From contig JAZTXR010000079.1 of the NCBI GenBank assembly GCA_045636545.1, forward strand, positions 1 through 10,238: a stretch of DNA of 10,238 nt, written 5' to 3'. Every line of letters starts with the position of its first letter. The first letter of the stretch is position 1. Shown one piece after another: positions 1-6,729 of this stretch. The position numbers and the translations under genes were made by a program. Source of the DNA: HGM04593 sp045636545 (GTDB taxonomy: Bacteria > Bacteroidota > Bacteroidia > Bacteroidales > Bacteroidaceae). The notes under the pieces are model-generated. The model saw nothing but the letters and a program-made list of their open reading frames with translations. It was not told where the DNA came from and ran no database searches.

Positions 1-1574
1 TAGTTGAGTGAACCCATGTGTGAAGGGAAGTTACAGATAGCCGATGTTACAGGACGGTCGGTCTCGGCAACCAGGATACCCCACATCCAAGAAGCATCCT
101 CAATGTCGCTGAAGCCCGGGTGATCAACACCCTCAACATCGTATGGAGCAGCTGTTGTGTTGTCAATGGCAGCCTGTGCATCGGCAGCAGCCTCAGCCCA
201 GTTGTTCATCACAAGGTTGACACGTGCACGCAGACCGTAGGCTACTGCCAGGTCTACATAACGCTTGTCCTCGCGAGCAGTCTCACTGTTTGACAACAGC
301 CCGATTGCGTTGTCAAGGTCACTCATAATCTGCTCGTAGACCTCGGCAACAGTTGCGCGTGGGCAGTTTGTAGAGTCGGCGTTCACCTCGGTGAAGATTG
401 GTACGCAAGGTTCGTTCTTGTTACCGGTGTATGTGTGCTGGAAGTACTGTGCCAGGGTGTAGTAGTCGAAGGCACGTATGGCCAATGCCTGTGCAAGATG
501 GTACTTCAAGTGGCTCTCCTTGGGGGTGGCACCGATGGCCTTTACGACATCGTTTGCTGCTTTGATTTGATTATAGGCTGTCATCCAAATCGAGTAGGGC
601 ATAAAACTTGTTGCACTGATGTCTGTATAATCAACACTGGCATTAAACCAGTTGTATCCTATGTCATCCGATACCATATCCATGCCGCGTGAGTCTGTGA
701 ACAACATTGTTGCGGGGTAGAGGAGGTCGTTGTGGTTACCCTCGCCTGTCAGCTTGCCGAAGTTGTAGAACAGTGATGTCACGCTTGAGGCATTGATGCT
801 GTTCTTTGTAACGTTGATGATGAGCTGTTCACCGTCCTTGTCAACAAGCAAAATTGTTCCTGTGAGGGGGGCGGCTCCAAGATTGTCTTCGGTTGTGATT
901 TTAAGCCGTGTATACAAATTCTTGTTCTCTTCTATAGGTTTTGATACTCCTTCGCCCTCGTTCACGCACTCAATCTCCTTAATCCACTCTGGGTAGGACT
1001 GCAACCTGATGCCGAATCCTGGGAGCATGGCGATGCTTGTTGTGCCTGCATTCCATTCAATGTAGAGGTCGTCTTCCCTTTGTGGCGAGATGTCTGCTCC
1101 GTCGTGGTACTTGAATGACGAGAAGTGTCTGTGCTGGTAAATTGTTTTAACTATTTCCTTATTGCCTGACTTGATTTTCAATGGAGCACTTCGCCCATTT
1201 TCACTGTCGTTGATGGCTGTCTTTATGTAAAGGTAGTATAAGTGGTTTCTTGCCGTGCTGTCGAGCTGGGCCTCTACCAGATTGATGTCAAACCAATCAC
1301 AATTCTCGCTGAAGGTGATTGGGTCGCCCGATATAATATTGTCAGCATATGTGTATTCGGCTGCAGGGGAGAACCATATGGTGTCATTGTCGCTTGAGAC
1401 TATGTCTGTATTGTACTCAAATTCAATGCCCATTATGCTGTCGGTGTTGATATATTTCTTGTTGCCGTTCTTGTATGTTATCTGCAAAATTTGTATCTGC
1501 GCATTGGTGTACTGTATGCCAACGAGCGCAGTCAACACAAGGAGTGCTGCAAGGCTTCTTATAATCTTTTTCAT
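1..1574 (-). CDS. SusD/RagB-like protein with N-terminal BACON-like domains (3' end outside window)
   Basis: The reading frame is open for 524 codons from the ATG at 1574-1572 to the window edge, so the C-terminus is missing. Residues 1-26 form a type I signal peptide ending TNAQ, with no lipobox cysteine. Residues 27-54 hold a short strand motif (TYKNGNKKYINTDSIMGIEF). Residues about 80-150 and 170-258 resemble BACON domains: each has a W-containing strand (DWFDI; PEWIKEI), and the first ends in a GRSAPLKIKSG strand. From about residue 265 it is SusD-like: LYPATMLFTDSRG, DDIGYNWFN, SIWMTAYNQIKAANDVV, AIRAFDYYTLAQYFQ, CVPIFTEV and WMWGI. SusD proteins are normally outer-membrane lipoproteins that cap a SusC transporter and bind glycans or peptides. 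The start overlaps the preceding stop (ATGA), which suggests translational coupling. No SusC gene lies upstream, where it normally sits. The SusD call is firm; the BACON calls are pattern-based, and the ligand is unknown. Confidence 0.85.
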   Translation of the reverse strand, partial: MKKIIRSLAALLVLTALVGIQYTNAQIQILQITYKNGNKKYINTDSIMGIEFEYNTDIVSSDNDTIWFSPAAEYTYADNIISGDPITFSENCDWFDINLVEAQLDSTARNHLYYLYIKTAINDSENGRSAPLKIKSGNKEIVKTIYQHRHFSSFKYHDGADISPQREDDLYIEWNAGTTSIAMLPGFGIRLQSYPEWIKEIECVNEGEGVSKPIEENKNLYTRLKITTEDNLGAAPLTGTILLVDKDGEQLIINVTKNSINASSVTSLFYNFGKLTGEGNHNDLLYPATMLFTDSRGMDMVSDDIGYNWFNASVDYTDISATSFMPYSIWMTAYNQIKAANDVVKAIGATPKESHLKYHLAQALAIRAFDYYTLAQYFQHTYTGNKNEPCVPIFTEVNADSTNCPRATVAEVYEQIMSDLDNAIGLLSNSETAREDKRYVDLAVAYGLRARVNLVMNNWAEAAADAQAAIDNTTAAPYDVEGVDHPGFSDIEDASWMWGILVAETDRPVTSAICNFPSHMGSLN

Positions 1575-2050
1575 TTCTTCATGATTTTAACGTTCAACTT
1601 ATCGTCGTAGCAGACAATGTATAATCCTGCCGCAAGGTCTGTGACGGACAATTCGCAGCCTGTTCCGCTCTTTACAAGCACTCCTTTCGGGTTGTATATT
1701 TTCAAGGTGGCATCCTCCTTGCCGTTGGCTATGATTACGCGTTGCTCCTGGATGTCGTAGTAGATTTTTGTCTCGTCGGTTACAATTTCTGTAATTCCGC
1801 TTATGTAGTCATCGGCAAACCTCAATGTCTTCAAATCCCTTATGTCGAAAGTTCGGGTTTGAGAACTGGTGACAAAGGCAATCCTGTTCATGTCGTAGGC
1901 ATCTCCCTCGGCTGCTATTGGAACAATTCTTTTCAATTCATTCTTCTCAAATTTTATTGAATCGCCATTGACCAGAATGAGGGTCTGTGACTGCGCTGTG
2001 ATGCACAGGGCGAAAAATCCTAAAAGTATGATGTGCTTTTTCATAATCAT
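1571..2050 (-). CDS. Small exported protein with type IX secretion (Por) sorting-like C-terminal domain
   Basis: This 159-residue protein has a signal peptide (residues about 1-21, ending TAQSQ). The ATG at 2050 is followed two codons later by a second, equally plausible ATG at 2044 (MKKHIILLG). Two short strand motifs follow, TLILVNGDSIKFEKNELKRI and RIAFVTSSQTRTFDIRDLKT. The last ~65 residues match the type A sorting-domain pattern: LKIYNPKGVLVKSG, then DLAAGLYIVCYDDKLNVKIMKK. In known systems this domain directs a cargo protein across the outer membrane through the type IX apparatus. Here there is almost no cargo between signal peptide and sorting domain. Many gut Bacteroidales carry such domains without a working type IX system, so surface export is an inference. 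The gene lies 13 bases after the upstream gene and its TGA overlaps the next ATG by 4 bases. I do not know its function. Confidence 0.75.
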   Translation of the reverse strand: MIMKKHIILLGFFALCITAQSQTLILVNGDSIKFEKNELKRIVPIAAEGDAYDMNRIAFVTSSQTRTFDIRDLKTLRFADDYISGITEIVTDETKIYYDIQEQRVIIANGKEDATLKIYNPKGVLVKSGTGCELSVTDLAAGLYIVCYDDKLNVKIMKK

Positions 2051-2063
2051 TCTTCTTTTTTAA

Positions 2064-2804
2064 TTATTCAGCAATGAAAGTATCTTCGGCAACCTTGAAG
2101 GTCATCTCGCCCTCTTTCTTGGTCTTTTCTTCTCTCTCGGCCTGCTTGCCTCTTTGCTTTGTCTTGGCAAACGTTGTTGTGCTCAAGTCGAGCTTGAACA
2201 AGCCACTTCTATTTGACTGGTAGAGACCACCACCGTTGTAATCGGCCATGCTGATAAGTATAGTACCTGCAGGGAATGTAATGCAGAGGTTCTCATCGAG
2301 TGTACCGCAATAACCGGCAGCCTTGACTTCCTCGAATGAATGTCCCTTAGCCATGTAGTAGTATGCCATGCTTGCGAATGTGAACTCACCATAGCCCCAG
2401 TTCATACCTGAATCGTGGTAGCCATCCATGTAAACACCCTCGGGGTCCTCGCAATTGAACAGCATGTAGTGCTTCTTTGAGGTGTCATAGTCACCGGGAG
2501 CATTGTGTGGGAACGCAGCACCGTATGGGTCAACAAGGCGAATCATATTGGGGTTCAACATATCCTGCTCTACCTCTACCTCGTATGTTACGTTAGGAGC
2601 ACTGAAGAATGTTGTAATCAAGTCCTCTGTATAAAGCGCTTTGCCGATTGATTTCCAGACTCCGGTAATAAAGTCAAGGCTTTCAACCTCGTTGAGATTC
2701 ACACTCGTTGTGCTGTCCTTCTGTACAATGTGTACATAATTCTGTGCCTTTACCCCTATGCCTGATAGCAGTACAAAGGCAATTGTGAGTAGAAATTTCC
2801 TCAT
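2064..2804 (-). CDS. Secreted Bacteroidales protein of unknown function
   Basis: This 246-residue protein opens with a type I signal peptide (residues 1-21, MRKFLL to GVKAQ) and has no lipobox. A strand motif follows (IVQKDSTTSVNLNEVESLDF, residues about 26-45). The body, about 49-207, begins VWKSIGKALYTEDLITTFF and contains YEVEVEQD, IRLVDPYGAAFPHN, GDYDTSKKHYMLFNCEDPEG, WGYGEFTFASMAYYYMAKG and AAGYCGTLDENLCITFPAG. From memory, this pattern recurs in exported Bacteroidales hypothetical proteins, sometimes as a repeated unit; I know of no assigned function. The last ~35 residues form a highly charged Lys/Glu-rich tail (KTKQRGKQAEREEKTKKEG), unusual next to the rest. The start is supported by the signal peptide and an AGGAA sequence a few bases upstream. 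It is the first gene of a three-gene cassette and is separated from galK by a terminator. Confidence 0.8.
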   Translation of the reverse strand: MRKFLLTIAFVLLSGIGVKAQNYVHIVQKDSTTSVNLNEVESLDFITGVWKSIGKALYTEDLITTFFSAPNVTYEVEVEQDMLNPNMIRLVDPYGAAFPHNAPGDYDTSKKHYMLFNCEDPEGVYMDGYHDSGMNWGYGEFTFASMAYYYMAKGHSFEEVKAAGYCGTLDENLCITFPAGTILISMADYNGGGLYQSNRSGLFKLDLSTTTFAKTKQRGKQAEREEKTKKEGEMTFKVAEDTFIAE

Positions 2805-2841
2805 AATTCCTATATTTAATAGTGTAGTTTGTTAATTTCTG

Positions 2842-2869
2842 CAAATATATGTAAATACATACAAACATA
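2842..2869 (-). promoter_or_regulatory. Possible Bacteroidales -7 boxes ahead of the exported-protein cassette
   Basis: Two minus-strand matches to the Bacteroidales -7 consensus TAnnTTTG lie in the AT-rich gap between the galK terminator and the secreted-protein gene. They are TATATTTG (2849-2842) and TATGTTTG (2869-2862). Neither has a TTTG at the usual 19-21 base spacing upstream, so the exact promoter is uncertain. A promoter in this gap is nevertheless expected, because the preceding operon is terminated just upstream. Confidence 0.35.
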
Positions 2870-2912
2870 TCTATATTATCATTGAAATCTTTTAAACAGC
2901 TTCTGTTTTTTC

Positions 2913-2946
2913 AAAAAATAAGGAGTGCTCCCACGGGAACACTCCT
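2913..2946 (-). terminator. Rho-independent terminator of the galactose operon
   Basis: Read on the minus strand, AGGAGTG-TTCCC and GGGAG-CACTCCT pair as a stem of about 11-12 bp with one G-U pair and a very short loop. The stem is followed immediately by TTATTTTTT. It begins 25 bases after the galK stop codon and isolates galK from the exported-protein cassette. Confidence 0.88.
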
Positions 2947-2971
2947 TTAATATCGAAACTGCTATTATAAA

Positions 2972-4126
2972 TCAGCAGATTTTGCGAGAACCGTCGCCGA
3001 TTACTACATCGTAAACCTTTGGCTGTTTACCATACTTCTCCTGGTAACGCTTCTTGGCCTCCTCGATGAATACCTCGTACAACTCCTCCTTAACAAGGTT
3101 GATAGTGCAACCGCCGAAGCCGCCACCCATCATACGAGAACCTGTCACGCCGCAGTCGATAGCAACGTCTACCAGGTAGTCGAGCTCCTCGCAGCTTACC
3201 TCGTAGTCCTTGCTCAGGCCGAAGTGTGTCTCATACATCTTCTTACCTACAGTCTCGTAGTCACCGGCCTCAAGGGCAGCGCAAACATCGAGCACGCGTA
3301 CAACCTCGCCGATAACATACTTTGCGCGGTTGTAATCCTCGGGCTTCAACTCTGCCTTTACCTCCTCGAGCTGCTCGAAACTTGCATCGCGCAATGACTC
3401 AACCTCGGGGTGCTTTGCCTTGATAACCTCTGCCACGCGCTCGCAGCTCAAGCGGCGCTCGTTGTAGGGTGAACCAACCAACTCGTGCTTAACGCAAGTG
3501 TTCAAGAGAACGAGCTTGTAGCCCTGTGGCTTGAATGGGAAGTACTGGTACTCCAAAGAGCGGCAGTCGAGACGGATAAGGCTACCAGCCTTGCCGAACA
3601 CGCTTGCGAACTGGTCCATGATACCGCAGTTTACACCAACATAGTTGTGCTCTGTAGCCTGGCCAACCTTTGCAAGCTCGAACTTGTCAATCTTGTTGTC
3701 GCCGAACAGGTCGTTCATAGCGTAAGCAAATGTGCTCTCGAGAGCTGCTGATGAAGACATACCTGCGCCAAGGGGCACATCACCTGCAAATGCTGTGTTG
3801 AAACCCTTTACGTCAACGCCACGCTTGATCATCTCGCGGCAAACACCGAAGATGTACTTTGCCCAAGATGCGTGTGGTGCATCCTCCTCCTTCAAACCGA
3901 ACTCAACATAGTCCTTCTCGTCGATTGAGTAAGCGCATACCTTGTCTGTGCCGTTTGGCTTGATTTCGGCCATGATACCCTTGTTCACTGCGCCGGGGAA
4001 TACAAAACCGTTATTGTAGTCGGTGTGCTCACCAATGAGGTTGATGCGGCCGGGAGATGCGTAGATGCTACCGGTTGTACCGTCGAAATGCTTGATAAAG
4101 CGGCTTCTTACAAATTCTATATCCAT
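2972..4126 (-). CDS. galK: Galactokinase GalK
   Basis: GalK transfers phosphate from ATP to alpha-D-galactose, giving galactose 1-phosphate, the first committed step of the Leloir pathway in the cytoplasm. The 384-residue length is normal. The galactokinase signature PGRINLIGEHTDYNNG is at residues 25-40, the GHMP-kinase ATP-binding motif PLGAGMSSSAALE at 118-130, and the C-terminal GHMP motif in GVTGSRMMGGGFGGC. The catalytic pair is intact: Arg27, and Asp171 in NCGIMDQ. The GEHTDY sugar-binding segment separates true galactokinases from other GHMP kinases. It is the last gene of the galM-permease-galK operon, 47 bases after the permease stop, and is followed by an intrinsic terminator. galT and galE are not nearby, so later steps must be encoded elsewhere. 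Confidence 0.97.
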   Translation of the reverse strand: MDIEFVRSRFIKHFDGTTGSIYASPGRINLIGEHTDYNNGFVFPGAVNKGIMAEIKPNGTDKVCAYSIDEKDYVEFGLKEEDAPHASWAKYIFGVCREMIKRGVDVKGFNTAFAGDVPLGAGMSSSAALESTFAYAMNDLFGDNKIDKFELAKVGQATEHNYVGVNCGIMDQFASVFGKAGSLIRLDCRSLEYQYFPFKPQGYKLVLLNTCVKHELVGSPYNERRLSCERVAEVIKAKHPEVESLRDASFEQLEEVKAELKPEDYNRAKYVIGEVVRVLDVCAALEAGDYETVGKKMYETHFGLSKDYEVSCEELDYLVDVAIDCGVTGSRMMGGGFGGCTINLVKEELYEVFIEEAKKRYQEKYGKQPKVYDVVIGDGSRKIC

Positions 4127-4173
4127 AATCGTTATGTATTATATAGTTAAACAATAAGTTCTTTCAGTGTCAA

Positions 4174-5442
4174 TTACTTCTTTGCGGGTTTTGAACCTAC
4201 AAGTGCATAGAAGAGGATGTATGCTGCACAGAAGACAACAACCCAGAAGCTTGTCATGTAGTCGGTCAAGTCGGCGACGTAGCCCTGGATACCCATCATC
4301 ACTGCGCAACCGAATACCATTGTCATGAAGATACCTGATGCAACGGCTGTGTACTTGCCAAGACCCTCAACGGCCATGTTGAAGATTGCGCCCCACATGA
4401 CTGATGTGCAGAGACCCACGAGAAGGAATGCGAAGATACCTACTGGGATGTCCTGCCAGATGAGCTCGAGCTTACCCCAATCCACACCAGGGAATGCAAC
4501 GAGGATGTCTGCGGGAGCGTACATACCGAAGATTACGAGTACCAATGTCGCTACAGAAACTGTTGTTACCATTGCGCGGCTTGATACCTTGCTGCCGATA
4601 GATGCGCCAACGAAACGGCCGATGAGCATCATGAACCAGTAAACGGCAACAATCATACCTACGGTACCTGCTGGGATAGAGTAGGGAGCCGATGTCAACA
4701 TCTGCTGTACTGCGTTGGGAACACCTACCTCAATACCCATGTAGAGGAAGATAGCCAATGCACCGAGAGCGAAGTGGCGGTGACCCATAGCACCCTTTAC
4801 AAGGCTAATCTGGACAGGTGCCTGCTCGGGCTCGTCAATCTTTGTGAAGAGGATTACGATGAATGCTACAACGAAGATTGCAAGTGCAATCATCAACGCT
4901 GGAGTAGCATCGGCAATCTTTGCCTTTGTTGCATCAGAGATGAGCGCACCCATGAGGATGTAGCAGGCTACGGCAGCCGATGAGTTGAACACGCCACCAA
5001 TCTGGATGAGCTGGTTACCGCTGTTACCGCCACCACCAAGGAGGTTGAGCATTGGGTTTACAACGCAGTTGAGGATACACATGCAAAGACCTGCGATGAA
5101 TGCACCGATGAGGTATACTGCAAACACGAGGCCAAGGTTCTGCTCAACGTCGAGCAGACCGCTCACCCACTGGATGAGGATACCTGCTGCACCTACTGCC
5201 AAGCCGATGAGGGCTGTCTTCTTGTAACCGAACTTTGCGATGAGCATACCGGCGGGGATACCCATTACAAGGTAAGCGATGAAGTTACCGTAGTTACCAA
5301 TCTGGGCAAGTACGTTTGAAATCTCACCCTGGTTCTTGATGATGGTTGCCATTGGTGTACACAAGTTGGTCACAAAGGCAATCATTGCGAAGAGCGCAAT
5401 CATAACTATGATGGCTCCCCATTGTTTCTTCTGATTACTCAT
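4174..5442 (-). CDS. Major facilitator sugar permease (FHS/FucP-like, probable galactose/glucose transporter)
   Basis: This 422-residue protein is highly hydrophobic, with about 12 membrane segments. They form two sets of six around a hydrophilic loop at residues about 200-222 (KIDEPEQ to GHRH). A short basic loop, KFGYKKT, follows the second segment, as in major facilitator proteins. The segment CVVNPMLNLLG with a following QLIQIGGVFN resembles the fucose/glucose-galactose:H+ symporter (FHS) group. The position between galM and galK strongly suggests galactose, perhaps also glucose, driven by proton symport across the inner membrane. Comparable galactokinase-transporter-epimerase clusters are familiar from Bacteroides. 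The family assignment is firm; the substrate is inferred from context. It lies 52 bases after the galM stop, with no terminator or promoter seen between. Confidence 0.88.
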   Translation of the reverse strand: MSNQKKQWGAIIVMIALFAMIAFVTNLCTPMATIIKNQGEISNVLAQIGNYGNFIAYLVMGIPAGMLIAKFGYKKTALIGLAVGAAGILIQWVSGLLDVEQNLGLVFAVYLIGAFIAGLCMCILNCVVNPMLNLLGGGGNSGNQLIQIGGVFNSSAAVACYILMGALISDATKAKIADATPALMIALAIFVVAFIVILFTKIDEPEQAPVQISLVKGAMGHRHFALGALAIFLYMGIEVGVPNAVQQMLTSAPYSIPAGTVGMIVAVYWFMMLIGRFVGASIGSKVSSRAMVTTVSVATLVLVIFGMYAPADILVAFPGVDWGKLELIWQDIPVGIFAFLLVGLCTSVMWGAIFNMAVEGLGKYTAVASGIFMTMVFGCAVMMGIQGYVADLTDYMTSFWVVVFCAAYILFYALVGSKPAKK

Positions 5443-5494
5443 GATTCTTTAGTTTTATTAGTTATTATTAATATGATTATTCCTAATTAATAAA

Positions 5495-6577
5495 TCACTT
5501 CTCTACACCGAATTTATATACGGTAACCTGCTTGTATGTCTCGCCCGGGCAGAGCACCGTGCTTGGGAAGTGCTGGCGGTTGGGTGAGTCGGGGAAGTGC
5601 TGTGCCTCGAAACAGATTGCGCTGCGCTTGGGGAATGTTGCACCGTGTGCACCTGCAAAGCCGCTGTGCCAGTTCGATGTGTACACCTGTACGCCGGGCT
5701 CGGTTGTGTAGACCTCCATTGTGCGGCCGCTCACAGGCTCTGTCACCTTTGCCGCGAAGCTGAGCTCGCCAACCTCTTTCTTGTTGAGGACATAGCAGTG
5801 GTCATAACCTGCACCGTGCTTTATCTGCTCCTCGTCGGCATCGATGCGTGCGCCTACCGCTGTTGGAGTGGTGAAGTCGAAAGCTGTGCCCTTTACAGGT
5901 GCTATGCAGCCGTAAGGTACCGATGTGTCATCGATGGGCACAAAGAAATCGGCATTGATTTCGCAAATGAGGTTGTCGATTGTTGCTGTGGGGTCTGCAA
6001 TGCCCGAGAGTGAGAAGAAACCGTGGCTTGTGAGGTTCACGATTGTCTTTTTGTCGGTTGTTGCAGTATAGTCGATTCTAAGTTCGTTGTCGTCGTTGAA
6101 TGTGTAGACTACCGTAACGTCGAGATTGCCGGGGAAGCCCTCTTCCATGTCGGCCGAGAGGTAGTGCAGCTTCAGGGTCTGTGCATCGGTCTGCTCTGCA
6201 TCCCAAACTCTTGCGTGGAAGCCTGTTGGACCGCCGTGAAGGTGGTTGGGGCCATTGTTGATGGCGAGGTTGTACTCAACACCGTCAATGGTGAACTTGC
6301 CTTTGCAGATGCGGTTGCCGTAGCGGCCTACTAGTGTGCTGAGGAAAGGTTCGGGGCTGTTGAGCAGGTTGTCGATGCTGTCATGTCCCTGGATTACATT
6401 GGCGTGGTTGCCATTCTTGTCGGGAACCATGATGCTGCATATCGCACCACCGTAGTTTGTTATTGCAACTTCGTTGCCCTGCTTGTTCTTGAGAATGAAC
6501 AAGGCTGTCTCTTTGCCGCCAATGGTCTTTTTGAAGTCAGCGGCCTTCAATTGTGAAAGATTTTCTGTACAACTCAT
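5495..6577 (-). CDS. galM: Aldose 1-epimerase (galactose mutarotase) GalM
   Basis: GalM interconverts beta- and alpha-galactose, supplying the alpha form to galactokinase. The 360-residue length fits the family. The expected active-site residues are present: His114 in NHLHGG, His185 in NLTSHGFFSLSG, Asp259 in AGYDHCYVL, and the catalytic-base Glu324 in FEAQHFPDSPNRQ. The motif NLTSHGFF has small changes from the common NLTNHSYF form, but the histidine is kept. The N-terminus (MSCTENLSQ) has no hydrophobic signal sequence or lipobox, so the enzyme appears cytoplasmic, although some Bacteroides relatives are annotated with leader peptides. It is the first gene of the operon; its ATG lies about 32 bases downstream of a good -7 promoter box, with no clear Shine-Dalgarno sequence. 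Confidence 0.96.
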   Translation of the reverse strand: MSCTENLSQLKAADFKKTIGGKETALFILKNKQGNEVAITNYGGAICSIMVPDKNGNHANVIQGHDSIDNLLNSPEPFLSTLVGRYGNRICKGKFTIDGVEYNLAINNGPNHLHGGPTGFHARVWDAEQTDAQTLKLHYLSADMEEGFPGNLDVTVVYTFNDDNELRIDYTATTDKKTIVNLTSHGFFSLSGIADPTATIDNLICEINADFFVPIDDTSVPYGCIAPVKGTAFDFTTPTAVGARIDADEEQIKHGAGYDHCYVLNKKEVGELSFAAKVTEPVSGRTMEVYTTEPGVQVYTSNWHSGFAGAHGATFPKRSAICFEAQHFPDSPNRQHFPSTVLCPGETYKQVTVYKFGVEK

Positions 6578-6608
6578 ATTTGTGTCAGTTATAATAGCTA
6601 TTCTTTTG

Positions 6609-6639
6609 CAAATAAAATAAAAAAAAGATTTACAGCAAA
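6609..6639 (-). promoter_or_regulatory. Promoter of the galactose operon (Bacteroidales type)
   Basis: On the minus strand, a -33 TTTG (6639-6636) is followed after exactly 19 bases by TTTATTTG (6616-6609). This matches the Bacteroidales -7 consensus TAnnTTTG at all but one position. It lies between the folC terminator and the galM start, which implies a short 5' leader of about 25 bases. No clear operator is visible next to it. Confidence 0.6.
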
Positions 6640-6649
6640 GGAAATGGAG

Positions 6650-6698
6650 AATAAAAATCGGCAGAAAAGGAAAATGGGTTGTTTTTCCCTTTCTGCCG
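6650..6698 (-). terminator. Rho-independent terminator after folC
   Basis: The minus strand reads CGGCAGAAAGGGAAAA, an 8-base loop, then TTTTCCTTTTCTGCCG. This forms a 16-bp stem with a single G-U pair, followed by ATTTTTATT. It starts about 30 bases after the folC stop and ends just before the galactose-operon promoter, so it separates the two operons. Confidence 0.9.
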
Positions 6699-6729
6699 GT
6701 TGTGTACAGATGGTTTTTGGCGTCTGTTT

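Noticed and set aside
2921..2946. The stem after galK considered as a regulatory palindrome or attachment site
   Set aside because: The T-tract directly after the stem on the minus strand, 25 bases past a stop codon, fits an intrinsic terminator.
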